Shown: positions 6,340 through 14,297 of the stretch, piece after piece
Layout: each line of letters starts with the position of its first letter
Numbering within the stretch: the stretch's first letter is position 1
From: Chryseobacterium viscerum
GTDB taxonomy: Bacteria; Bacteroidota; Bacteroidia; Flavobacteriales; Weeksellaceae
DNA: 64,000 nt
Direction of reading: 5' to 3'
NCBI RefSeq assembly: GCF_002899945.2
Contig: NZ_PPEG02000004.1
Coordinates: 186,001 to 250,000 of the forward strand
Notes under the pieces: model-generated
Told to the model about the DNA's origin: nothing
Databases searched by the model: none
Seen by the model: the letters and a program-made list of their open reading frames with translations, nothing else
Translations under genes and position numbers: made by a program

Positions 6340-8322
6340 ATGATGAAAAAAAAGTATTTCGGAGTAGGGGTGGTATTACTCTTTTCTGTTTTCTCTTACG
6401 GACAGATCGGTATTAACACCGCTACTCCCCGGGCAACGATGGATGTTATGGCAAAGAACACCGATGGCAGCACTTCAGAAGGGATTATTGCACCCCGCCT
6501 TACGGGTGAGGCGCTCCATACTGCAGATGGCAATCATGTGTATGGGGAAAAACAGGACGGCACCCTGGCATTTATTACGGCGCCTCCTTCTGTGGCCAAC
6601 AGGGTAGGGCAGACGATAGATATTGATGCCCGTGGGTATTATTATTATGATTTTCCTGAGAATAAATGGATTAAAATGCTTTATTCCTCTCCGGGCGCTC
6701 CAGTCGTAAGCACGCTAGACTGTGCCGGTGGTACGACTACGGGGAGTGTAGCGAGCGGTGTTCCTTCGTCGGGAGTGAGCCGTACGGTTCCTTATACGGG
6801 AGGTAATGGTGAAGCTTACAGTGCGCAGAGTGTATCTTCCACGGGGGTTACGGGTCTTACGGCTAATCTATCCGCAGGCTCTTTAGCCAATGGAAACGGA
6901 ACCCTTACCTATACCATCACAGGAACGGCTTCCTCTTCCGGAACGGCAAGCTTTGCCATTACTTTAGGGGGCCAGAACTGCAGCTTTGACATTGCTGTAG
7001 GCGGCGGCGCTCCTGTCGTAAGCACGCTAGACTGTGCCGGTGGTACAACTACGGGGAGTGCAGCGAGCGGTGTTCCTTCGTCGGGAGTGAGCCGTACGGT
7101 TCCTTATACGGGAGGTAATGGGGAAGCTTACAATGCACAGAGTGTATCTTCTACAGGCGTTACGGGGCTTACGGCTAATCTTTCCGCAGGCACTTTAGCC
7201 AACGGAAACGGAACCCTTACCTATACCATCACAGGAACCGCTTCCTCTTCCGGAACGGCAAGCTTTGCCATTACTTTAGGGGGCCAGAACTGCAGCTTCG
7301 ACATTTCTGTAGGCGCAGCATTGGCCCCTGGCAGTGGAAGTTGGTCCGGGAAAACCTGTTTTGATGTGGTGGAAGTAAATGACGGAGGAGATTGCGGTAC
7401 GCTTTCCAGCCGATTGTCTCAGAAGGCAGACTTCAGCCAGACTGCCACCAACACCCAGACCTATACCTTTACCCCTAGTGGTACGGTGAGTAATGTACGT
7501 TTTGTATATGTAAACACCAATGGCCAGGTCATTAACAGCATCAGTGGTGATAACCCCGGGAATAGTATTACGGGTGCACAGACTGCTACAGTGAGCTATA
7601 ATACAGCTCTCAACAGTCTTGCTTCCGGTAAAATAAGAAGTGATGCTTTAACGGCGAATATCATGGTGATCTATAATGATGGTGCTTCAAACAATGGTAC
7701 TGACCATCAGCTGACCTTAACGGTGAATGTACAGGACTGCTCGTGCTGTGGCGCTTATGTGGCCCCTGGTGAATGGAAAGAGTTTATGTGCCAGAACCTG
7801 GGTGCAGATGCCTCCGCAGACCCCTTTACCCCTTCTGCAGCTATTCATGGAGCAAAATACCAGTGGGGCGCTACGACGGGGATGGCAGGCAAATACGTAG
7901 ACCAGGCTACTGACCAAGCCAACGCAGGAGCCATTGCCGGGTGGGATACTACCATCTTACCTAATGATACGTGGCAGGATGCTGTAAAGACCGCTTCAGA
8001 TCCATGTCCTTCCGGTTATCGTGTGCCTACTCGAACCCAGTGGCAGGGTGTTATGAGTAACAATACACCCACCCGAACGGGGACCTGGAGTAATAGTCCT
8101 ACGAATTATACTGCAGCTATTAAGTTTGGCAGCACTTTACTTCTGCCTGCTGCGGGCTTCCGCGACATGACACTTGAGCATCGTGGTGACTACGGTCTCT
8201 ATTGGAGTAGTACTCAGAATAGCAGTCCGTCTTCGTTCACTATGGAATTCAATAGGAGTAGTGTAACAATTAAAAATGCCAATCGTTCTTTCGCATTCAG
8301 TATTCGTTGTATTTCAGAATAA
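6340..8322 (+). CDS. Secreted repeat protein with C-terminal FISUMP domain
   Basis: A 660-aa surface protein. Residues 1-22 form a signal peptide ending SYGQ; residues 23-118 (IGINTATPRATMDV...) are the N-terminal module typical of many Chryseobacterium adhesin-like proteins. Two nearly identical 104-residue Ig-like repeats follow (119-222 and 223-326), each rich in Thr/Ser/Gly with two Cys. From about 467 to 660 the C-terminus is a Fibrobacter succinogenes major paralogous (FISUMP) domain: CPSGYRVPTRTQW, LLLPAAGFRD, YGLYWSST and the final FAFSIRCISE. No T9SS signature is visible. The gene is clearly richer in G+C than the window average, which with the tandem repeat suggests recent acquisition or rearrangement. 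Either ATG at 6340 or 6343 could be the start. Function unknown; surface binding is a guess. Confidence 0.85.
   Translation: MMKKKYFGVGVVLLFSVFSYGQIGINTATPRATMDVMAKNTDGSTSEGIIAPRLTGEALHTADGNHVYGEKQDGTLAFITAPPSVANRVGQTIDIDARGYYYYDFPENKWIKMLYSSPGAPVVSTLDCAGGTTTGSVASGVPSSGVSRTVPYTGGNGEAYSAQSVSSTGVTGLTANLSAGSLANGNGTLTYTITGTASSSGTASFAITLGGQNCSFDIAVGGGAPVVSTLDCAGGTTTGSAASGVPSSGVSRTVPYTGGNGEAYNAQSVSSTGVTGLTANLSAGTLANGNGTLTYTITGTASSSGTASFAITLGGQNCSFDISVGAALAPGSGSWSGKTCFDVVEVNDGGDCGTLSSRLSQKADFSQTATNTQTYTFTPSGTVSNVRFVYVNTNGQVINSISGDNPGNSITGAQTATVSYNTALNSLASGKIRSDALTANIMVIYNDGASNNGTDHQLTLTVNVQDCSCCGAYVAPGEWKEFMCQNLGADASADPFTPSAAIHGAKYQWGATTGMAGKYVDQATDQANAGAIAGWDTTILPNDTWQDAVKTASDPCPSGYRVPTRTQWQGVMSNNTPTRTGTWSNSPTNYTAAIKFGSTLLLPAAGFRDMTLEHRGDYGLYWSSTQNSSPSSFTMEFNRSSVTIKNANRSFAFSIRCISE
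6694..7317 (+). repeat. Two 312-bp in-frame direct repeats
   Basis: The copies 6694-7005 and 7006-7317 share long identical stretches, for example GTCGTAAGCACGCTAGAC at 6703 and 7015. They encode the paired 104-aa Ig-like modules. Most differences are single silent or conservative changes, so the duplication looks young or homogenised. Confidence 0.95.
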
Positions 8323-8349
8323 TTATTATATTGATTTTATGATTGATCT

Positions 8350-8379
8350 ATTTCCGGCGGCAAAGCCGCCGCCGGAAAT
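8350..8379. terminator. GC-rich hairpin after the FISUMP gene
   Basis: ATTTCCGGCGGC at 8350-8361 pairs perfectly with GCCGCCGGAAAT at 8368-8379 around a six-base loop, 27 bases after the stop. No T-run follows, so it may act as a transcript-stabilising or DNA structure rather than a plain terminator. Confidence 0.6.
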
Positions 8380-8474
8380 AATTTATCAAAGGCTTCAGAT
8401 GCCTATAGCCAACAGGGCTTTCTTGCCATTGTTGTAATGGGTCGTATGATACCCAATTCTAAATAAAAAAACAA

Positions 8475-9839
8475 ATGAACAAAATAGTATCTTTCATGCT
8501 GTGCAGCCTTTGCTGCTGGTCTTATGCCCAGAAAATAGACCTGTATTTTCCGCATTTTGCAGGCAAAACGTATGACTTTATCATCTTTCAGGGAGATAAG
8601 CAGCAAACCCTTGTGCAGGGAACCATCCCGGAAGACGGAAAATTTACCCTTAGTATTCCCAAAGAGTATGCACCCTATACAGGAATGAGCCGCTGGCTTA
8701 TTACCAATTCCAAAGAGGGCGGAGGGCTGGATATGCTTATCCCCGGAAAAGATTTTTCTGTAAGCTGCCAGGAGGCTATGCCTTCCGAAAAAAACATTAT
8801 CTATCAGGGGAATACGCAAAACCAACAGCTTAATGAGCTGTATAAGCAGCAACAGGACATTTTTGCCCGTCATGATGCCATGCTTCAGGCCACACGGTCT
8901 TATCCCAAAACAGACAAAAGCTATCCCGCTTTTCAGCAGGAATATGAAACCCAGAAAAAAGATTACAAAATGTTTCAGGCCTCTCTGGGCAAAGATCCGG
9001 ATTATGCCAAAGCGCTTATCCGCATTATTAATGCCACCCAGGGAATAGGCACAGAACTCTTTGATAACGAATCTCAGAAAGCAGATAATATCGCCCGGTA
9101 TATCGCAAGTGAGATGGATCCTGAAGTCCTTTATACCTCCGGATACTGGACGAATGTAATCTCCGCATGGGTAGGTATGCACACTCAGGTTTTGCAGGAT
9201 CCCTACCGCTTTGTGGAAGATTTCTCCAGGCTCAGCAGCAAGATTACAGATAAGAAAAAATACACAGATTTTGTAGGGCGCACCACGCATTACCTCAATG
9301 AGCAGGGAAAAGACCAGTATATTGCCGGGATTACCCCCTGGGTTCTTTCTTCCGGAAAAATGACCCATTACGAAGGATCTCTCGCCGTGTACCTCAAAGG
9401 AGCAGTGGGCAGCCAGGCTCCGGATCTCGTATTTACAAAGCATATAGGGAATCCCGGGGATCATAACCATGAAACCACCACGCTCAAAAGCAGCGAGCTG
9501 GCAGGAAATGAGTATCAAAAAACGCTTCTTATTTTTTATGAATCCGGATGCGGGCCCTGCGAAAATCTTCTGCAGCAGCTCCCGGGTAACTATGAGCTTT
9601 TACAAAAGCAAGGGATTCGTATTGTATCTGTATCTGCCGATAAAGAAGTAGCTGTGTTTAAAAGTAAATCAGATCATTTCCCATGGAAGAAAGATGCATT
9701 TTGTGATTATGAAGGGATAAAAGGAACCAACTTTATGCATTACGCAGTGGCAGGTACGCCCACAATGTTTTTATTAGATAAAACAGGAAAAATTATCCTG
9801 AGAACCGCTTCTTTGCAGGAAGTATTGGCACAAAGATAA
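8475..9839 (+). CDS. Exported thioredoxin-fold (TlpA/AhpC-like) protein
   Basis: A 454-aa protein with a signal peptide (MNKIVSFMLCSLCCWSYAQ). The N-terminal part (about 20-120) resembles the beta-rich DUF4369-like domain often fused to thioredoxins in Bacteroidetes; the middle is helical. The C-terminal 120 residues form a thioredoxin-like domain with the redox motif CGPC (359-362) in IFYESGCGPCENL and the cis-Pro loop AVAGTPTMFLLD. It should exchange disulfides or reduce oxidised thiols in the periplasm; the substrate is unknown. It follows the FISUMP gene by 152 bases and shares its higher G+C content, so the two may form one accessory unit. A 371-codon antisense frame lies within it and is treated as a shadow. 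Confidence 0.85.
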   Translation: MNKIVSFMLCSLCCWSYAQKIDLYFPHFAGKTYDFIIFQGDKQQTLVQGTIPEDGKFTLSIPKEYAPYTGMSRWLITNSKEGGGLDMLIPGKDFSVSCQEAMPSEKNIIYQGNTQNQQLNELYKQQQDIFARHDAMLQATRSYPKTDKSYPAFQQEYETQKKDYKMFQASLGKDPDYAKALIRIINATQGIGTELFDNESQKADNIARYIASEMDPEVLYTSGYWTNVISAWVGMHTQVLQDPYRFVEDFSRLSSKITDKKKYTDFVGRTTHYLNEQGKDQYIAGITPWVLSSGKMTHYEGSLAVYLKGAVGSQAPDLVFTKHIGNPGDHNHETTTLKSSELAGNEYQKTLLIFYESGCGPCENLLQQLPGNYELLQKQGIRIVSVSADKEVAVFKSKSDHFPWKKDAFCDYEGIKGTNFMHYAVAGTPTMFLLDKTGKIILRTASLQEVLAQR

Positions 9840-9904
9840 AGCGTAAAATAGATTATCATTAGCTTGCAGCAATTGTGAGTTTGTGTTCGTAATACAATGT
9901 ATAT

Positions 9905-10033
9905 TAGTTTTTTGAGCGCCTTGCCTTCAAAATAAACTGTTTGCCCGGATTTTGAAAATGTTGCACAGCTCATCCATGCAGGACCATGATGACCGAAGGA
10001 TTTGTTTTCGAGATACATTATTTTTGTTTTCAT
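9905..10033 (-). pseudogene. Truncated fragment of a small conserved Bacteroidetes protein
   Basis: The first 43 codons (MKTKIMYLENKSFGHHGPAW, then FSKSGQTVYFEGKALKKL) look like the N-terminus of a roughly 70-100-aa family in which a Gly-Pro-Ala segment is followed by TFSKTGKT-(I/V)YF-(N/E)GK and then a Gly-rich, tyrosine-rich half. Here the second half is replaced by sequence without that character (LIYIVLRTQTHNCC), and the frame drifts antisense into the thioredoxin-like gene. I read it as a remnant. The family assignment is from memory of the motif. Confidence 0.4.
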
Positions 10034-10219
10034 GTCCTTGAATAATACTGCAATTTACTCAAAATCTTATAAGTAAAATCAGGTAAACAAAAATTTTATT
10101 TCCATAGTTTTTCCCTGAACTGATCGATCGGTTTTATTAATTACAAAAAGTAACTAATGCAGATTTTATGTTTTAAATTTGTTTGGTTTTTTAGATTAAA
10201 GAAAAATTAACCTCTCAAT
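10034..10219. promoter_or_regulatory. Upstream region of the flavin oxidoreductase gene
   Basis: TAAATTTG at 10174-10181 is a -7-like box about 39 bases before the ATG. No good TTG box at the usual distance was found. AACTGATCGATCGGTTTT near 10118-10135 contains a short dyad (GATCGATC). Confidence 0.35.
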
Positions 10220-11224
10220 ATGAAAAATTTTGAAATTTCTGTTTTAGATCTTGCACCGGTAAAGCAGGATAAAAGCATTCATGATACCTTTCAGGACAGC
10301 TTATCACTAGCTAATCACGCTGAAAATTTAGATTATAAAAGATTCTGGCTGGCAGAGCACCATAATATGGAAAGTATTGCGAGTTCAGCGACCTCGGTTT
10401 TAATCGGTTTTATCGCCAATGGAACAAAAAAAATAAGAGTAGGCTCAGGAGGGATTATGCTTCCCAACCACAGCTCTCTGATTATTGCAGAGCAGTTCGG
10501 TACCCTGGAATCTCTTTTCCCTGGAAGAATTGATCTTGGAGTAGGAAGAGCTCCCGGAACAGACGGACTGACCGCTCAGGCATTAGGAAGAAATCCTGCT
10601 ATTATCAATGAACAGTTTCCAAGACAGATCCTCGAACTACAAAGATATTTCTCAAAAGAAAATTCAGATGCCATGGTTCGTGCTATTCCGGGGGAAGGGC
10701 TGGATGTCCCGATTTATATTCTGGGATCAAGTACAGACAGTGCGTGGCTTGCTGCAGAACTCGGTTTGCCATATGCTTTTGCCGGACATTTTGCTCCGGA
10801 GCAGATGGAAATGGCTTTTAAAATATACAGAGAGCATTTTGGACCGTCAAAATATTTAGATAAACCTTATATCATTGCTTGTATAAATGGTGTGGCTGCT
10901 GAAACTTCAGAAGAAGCTCATAGAATCTCCACTACTTTATTTCAGGCATTCATCAATATCGTAAGAAATGACAGAAAGCCTTTTGCTCCGCCGGTTGATG
11001 ATATGGATGAAATCTGGTCACCCATGGAAAAGTCGATGGTTTTACAAAAATTAAGATATACTTTTATCGGAAATGAGGAAGAAGTAAAGGAAAAACTTAA
11101 AGATTTCCAGGAAAGATTCCAGGTGGATGAGCTGATGATCAATTCGCATATTTACGATCATCAGAAAAGATTGAGGTCTTACGAGATATTCAGAGAGGCA
11201 GCAAACTCATTATCTAAAGCGTAA
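10220..11224 (+). CDS. LLM-class flavin-dependent oxidoreductase
   Basis: A 334-aa single-domain protein of the bacterial luciferase-like monooxygenase superfamily (MsnO8/YhbW-type). Typical features are the N-terminal EISVLDLAPV strand, YKRFWLAEHHNM near residue 39-50, the IRVGSGGIMLPNHS loop near 73-86 and FPGRIDLGVGRAPGTD near 103-118, which lines the FMN/F420 site. The TIM-barrel length is normal. It probably uses reduced FMN and oxygen, or acts as a reductase; the substrate cannot be predicted. It is monocistronic, 68 bases before ribB, whose product serves flavin synthesis; a functional link is possible but unproven. Confidence 0.92.
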   Translation: MKNFEISVLDLAPVKQDKSIHDTFQDSLSLANHAENLDYKRFWLAEHHNMESIASSATSVLIGFIANGTKKIRVGSGGIMLPNHSSLIIAEQFGTLESLFPGRIDLGVGRAPGTDGLTAQALGRNPAIINEQFPRQILELQRYFSKENSDAMVRAIPGEGLDVPIYILGSSTDSAWLAAELGLPYAFAGHFAPEQMEMAFKIYREHFGPSKYLDKPYIIACINGVAAETSEEAHRISTTLFQAFINIVRNDRKPFAPPVDDMDEIWSPMEKSMVLQKLRYTFIGNEEEVKEKLKDFQERFQVDELMINSHIYDHQKRLRSYEIFREAANSLSKA

Positions 11225-11242
11225 TAAACCATTCAGAATTAA

Positions 11243-11274
11243 TTGGCAGATGCTTATTTTTATGAGTATCTTTG
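11243..11274 (+). promoter_or_regulatory. Promoter of ribB
   Basis: TTG at 11243-11245 and TATCTTTG at 11267-11274 are separated by 21 bases, a good Bacteroidetes sigma-A match 18 bases before the ATG. No FMN riboswitch is visible in this short leader. Confidence 0.55.
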
Positions 11275-11292
11275 CAAAAATAAAAAGTAAAA

Positions 11293-12414
11293 ATGTCCGA
11301 TATTAAATTAAATACTATTCCAGAGGCTATAGAAGACCTTAGAAATGGTAAAATAATCATAGTAGTAGATGATGAAGACAGAGAAAATGAAGGAGATTTT
11401 CTTTGCGCAGCAGAACTGACAACGCCGGAAATTATCAATTTTATGGCACTTTATGGAAGAGGATTGATCTGTATGCCGCTTCCTGAAAAAAGATGTGATG
11501 AGCTTGGACTTGAAGTGATGGTAAGCAGAAGCAGCGATCCTAAAGAAACAGCTTTCACCGTATCAGTTGACCTTTTAGGAAACGGAACATCTACCGGAAT
11601 TTCTGCTGGAGACAGAGCAAAAACAATTTTAGCGCTGATGGATGAAGAATCCAAGCCTACAGATTTTATGAGACCTGGCCATATTTTCCCGCTTCGTGCA
11701 AGAAAGGGAGGAGTATTGAAAAGAGCTGGACATACAGAAGCAGCAATTGACCTTACGCATTTAGCAGGTTTGAAAGAAGGAGGAGTGATCTGTGAGATCA
11801 TGAATGAAGATGGTACGATGTCACGTCTGCCTGAATTGCATGCATTCGCTCAAAAGCATGATATGAAAATTGTATCTATTGAAGATCTGATCCATTATCA
11901 GCTTAAAAAAGGAAATCTTGTGGAGAGACTTGAAGAGAAAAAAGTAAAAACGCACTACGGTGAGTTTGATTTTTATGCTTTCAGAGAAACTTCCAATGAC
12001 CAGATCCACTTTGCCCTTACAAAAGGTTCATGGACAGTGGATGAGGCTGTTTTGGTAAGAGTACAGTCTTCAGATTCTTATTTCGATGTATTGACAAGAT
12101 TGAATAACGGTGAAAAACCATTATTGGAAAAAGTAACAGGAATGGTAAATGAAGCTGGGAAAGGAGCTATTATTTTTATCAACAATGTTTCTAACTCTGA
12201 AAATACTTTGAGAAAACTTCAGCAGTTCCTGAATTATCAGGACGGGCAGGAGCAACATCCTACGTTAGCATACAATTACAGAGATTATGGAATTGGAACG
12301 CAGATCTTAAAGAATTTAGGAATCAATAAGTTCAAAGTAATCACTCAAAACCCAAATATCAAGCCTCAGGTTGGAGGATATGATGTAGAGGTTACAGAGT
12401 TGGTACAATTGTAA
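11293..12414 (+). CDS. ribB: 3,4-dihydroxy-2-butanone-4-phosphate synthase with degenerate GTP cyclohydrolase II domain
   Basis: A 373-aa RibBA-shaped protein of riboflavin synthesis. The N-terminal half (about 1-205) has all RibB signatures: DDEDRENEGDF near 25-35 (acidic metal-binding loop), FTVSVDL, and RPGHIFPLRA plus RAGHTEAAID near 135-160. It converts ribulose 5-phosphate to the four-carbon riboflavin precursor. The C-terminal half keeps the overall frame of GTP cyclohydrolase II (VLVRVQSSDSYFDVLTRL, DYGIGTQILKNLGI) but lacks the three zinc Cys (normally GDV-x-S-x-RCDCG) and the catalytic arginine segment. I therefore expect no cyclohydrolase activity; a separate RibA must exist elsewhere. 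Start chosen after a clear promoter. Confidence 0.93.
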   Translation: MSDIKLNTIPEAIEDLRNGKIIIVVDDEDRENEGDFLCAAELTTPEIINFMALYGRGLICMPLPEKRCDELGLEVMVSRSSDPKETAFTVSVDLLGNGTSTGISAGDRAKTILALMDEESKPTDFMRPGHIFPLRARKGGVLKRAGHTEAAIDLTHLAGLKEGGVICEIMNEDGTMSRLPELHAFAQKHDMKIVSIEDLIHYQLKKGNLVERLEEKKVKTHYGEFDFYAFRETSNDQIHFALTKGSWTVDEAVLVRVQSSDSYFDVLTRLNNGEKPLLEKVTGMVNEAGKGAIIFINNVSNSENTLRKLQQFLNYQDGQEQHPTLAYNYRDYGIGTQILKNLGINKFKVITQNPNIKPQVGGYDVEVTELVQL

Positions 12415-12472
12415 TCAATGAATAGTCAGCTGTGAGTTTGGCTCACAAAAATGGCTGTTTACAATATAAAAT

Positions 12473-12506
12473 AAAAGGTTTAGGATTTTTCTAAACCTTT
12501 TTTTAT
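12473..12506 (+). terminator. Terminator after ribB
   Basis: AAAAGGTTTAG (12473-12483) and CTAAACCTTTT (12491-12501) form an 11-bp stem followed by a T-rich run. The next gene starts 10 bases later. Confidence 0.85.
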
Positions 12507-12515
12507 TTTTAAATT

Positions 12516-13097
12516 ATGATAGAGTCTTTAAAAAAGCATATTAGAGAATACATTGAAATTTCAGATGAAAAGCTCGATAGTTATTGCAATGCTTTTACCC
12601 TTAAGAAACTAAAGAAAAAAGAGTTCCTTTTGAAAGAAGGAGAGATTGGTGACTTCGAAGGATTTGTAGTCAGTGGCTGCTTTAAAGTCTTTCATACCAA
12701 TCATAATGCATCCGAACAGATATTATATTTTGGAACTGAAAACTGGTGGATCTCCGATATTGACAGTTTTATCAACAATATCCCCTCAAAACTTACTATT
12801 CAGGCTCTTGAGGATAGTGAGATTCTTCTGATTTCGAAAGCAGATAAAGAAAAGCTTTATTCTGAAATGCCTGAGATAGAAAGACTGATGAGGTTTAAGT
12901 TTCAGATGTCAATCATAGCATTACAAAGAAGAATCATTGATAATTTAAGTAAATCGTCAGAGGAAAGGTATGTTGAATTTTTGAAGGCTTATCCGAAAAC
13001 AGCACATCGGCTGACCAATATTCAGATTGCAGCCTACCTAGGTGTAACTCCTGAATTTATCAGTAGGATCAGGAAGAAAATGGTAAGTAAAAGCTAG
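12516..13097 (+). CDS. Crp/Fnr-family transcriptional regulator
   Basis: A 193-aa protein with an N-terminal cyclic-nucleotide-binding-type beta-roll (LKKKEFLLKEGEIGDFEGFV; YFGTENWWISD near 72-82) and a C-terminal helix-turn-helix (TNIQIAAYLGVTPEFISRIRKK). The arginine/serine phosphate-binding cassette of true cAMP receptors is not evident, and there is no Fe-S cysteine cluster as in Fnr, so the ligand is unknown. This small type is abundant in Flavobacteria and often controls a nearby gene; here it stands alone between two terminators. Confidence 0.9.
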   Translation: MIESLKKHIREYIEISDEKLDSYCNAFTLKKLKKKEFLLKEGEIGDFEGFVVSGCFKVFHTNHNASEQILYFGTENWWISDIDSFINNIPSKLTIQALEDSEILLISKADKEKLYSEMPEIERLMRFKFQMSIIALQRRIIDNLSKSSEERYVEFLKAYPKTAHRLTNIQIAAYLGVTPEFISRIRKKMVSKS

Positions 13098-13121
13098 AGA
13101 AAATCAATGTGTTTTATAAAT

Positions 13122-13168
13122 AAAAAAAGTCACAAACTGTTTATAATAAACCTTTTGTGACTTTTGTA
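13122..13168. terminator. Bidirectional terminator between crp-like gene and fmt
   Basis: AAAAGTCACAAA (13125-13136) pairs with TTTGTGACTTTT (13154-13165), 12 pairs, with A-runs and T-runs outside, so it serves both convergent genes. Confidence 0.85.
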
Positions 13169-13185
13169 GACTATATAAGTTCTCC

Positions 13186-14136
13186 TTAATTTTTTAACGT
13201 TATTTCATCAAAGTTTCGGAAACCATTCAGAAAATCTTTTACCATCATTCTTTTTTTACCTTCCAACTGAAGTTCCAGGGGATAATAAATTCCATCTTCA
13301 GTATAGATTTTAAATTCGTTCTTTGAAATATCCAAGGTTCCAGCTGGTTTTCCGTGATCAGAAAGTTCAAACTTACCATTGAATATTTTTAATCCTTTTT
13401 CTTCGTTCTCTATTTTTAAAGTCGTGAAAGCGGCAGGATAAGGTGACATTCCCAGGATAAACTGATGAACAGTTTTTGAAGGGGCATGCCAATTGATTTT
13501 GGTATCTTCCTTAAAGATTTTATAAGCGTTTTTAGGGTGCTCTACTTCCGGCTGATGTTTCTCATCAATCGTATTTTCAGCAAGACCATTTAATGTTCTA
13601 ACGACCAATCCTGATCCCGTTTCCATCAATCTGTCGTGAAGACTTCCTGCGTTTTCATCGGGTAAAATTTCCAGTTCCTGCTGAAGAAGGATATTCCCTT
13701 CGTCAATTTTTTCATTTATAAAGAAGGTTGTTGCTCCTGTTTTTTCCTCTCCATTGATTACGGCATAGTTGATAGGTGCAGCGCCTCTGTAATCCGGCAA
13801 TAAAGAAGCGTGAAGATTGAATGTACCCATTTTAGGCATTTCAAAAAGAACTTTAGGCATCATTCTGAATGCAACTACTACAAAAACATCAGCATCCAGT
13901 TTTCTTAGTTCTTCCAAAAATTGGGGATTTCTAAGTTTTTCCGGCTGGAACACGGGAATATTGTTTTCGTCTGCATAAACTTTCACCTGTGATTGGTTAA
14001 TCTTTTGTCCGCGGCCACTTGCTTTATCAGCTACAGTCACCACTCCTACCACCTGATGGTGAGATTGATGGATGGCCTCCAAAGAAGTTTTTGCAAACTC
14101 TGGAGTCCCTAAAAAAACGACTTTCAATGATTTCAT
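13186..14136 (-). CDS. fmt: Methionyl-tRNA formyltransferase
   Basis: A 316-aa enzyme that formylates initiator Met-tRNA with 10-formyl-tetrahydrofolate. The formyl-transferase core is complete: VVFLGTPEFAKTSL at the start, the active-site segment FNLHASLLPDYRGAAPINYA near 106-126 (catalytic His in the HxSLLPxxRG motif) and GATTFFINEKIDEGNIL near 134-150 with the catalytic Asp. The C-terminal OB-like domain (from about 205) binds tRNA. Length is normal. It lies 161 bases downstream of recQ on the same strand, so cotranscription is possible but uncertain. Confidence 0.97.
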   Translation of the reverse strand: MKSLKVVFLGTPEFAKTSLEAIHQSHHQVVGVVTVADKASGRGQKINQSQVKVYADENNIPVFQPEKLRNPQFLEELRKLDADVFVVVAFRMMPKVLFEMPKMGTFNLHASLLPDYRGAAPINYAVINGEEKTGATTFFINEKIDEGNILLQQELEILPDENAGSLHDRLMETGSGLVVRTLNGLAENTIDEKHQPEVEHPKNAYKIFKEDTKINWHAPSKTVHQFILGMSPYPAAFTTLKIENEEKGLKIFNGKFELSDHGKPAGTLDISKNEFKIYTEDGIYYPLELQLEGKKRMMVKDFLNGFRNFDEITLKN

Positions 14137-14297
14137 ACTGCAAAGATAGGGTTTTCGTTAATAGCTGAAAACACCAGAAAGCAGCTTTTCAATTATGAAT
14201 AGGGGAGTGATTCCGAGGTATAGGATTCGAGATACATGTGATCAATAATCGGTGATAAGATGTAACATTATATCAACAAACTTATACTCATTATTTA

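Noticed and set aside
8403..9518. 371-codon antisense frame over the thioredoxin-fold gene
   Set aside because: It is a shadow of the G+C-richer sense gene, which has a signal peptide and CGPC motif; the antisense protein has no recognisable domain.
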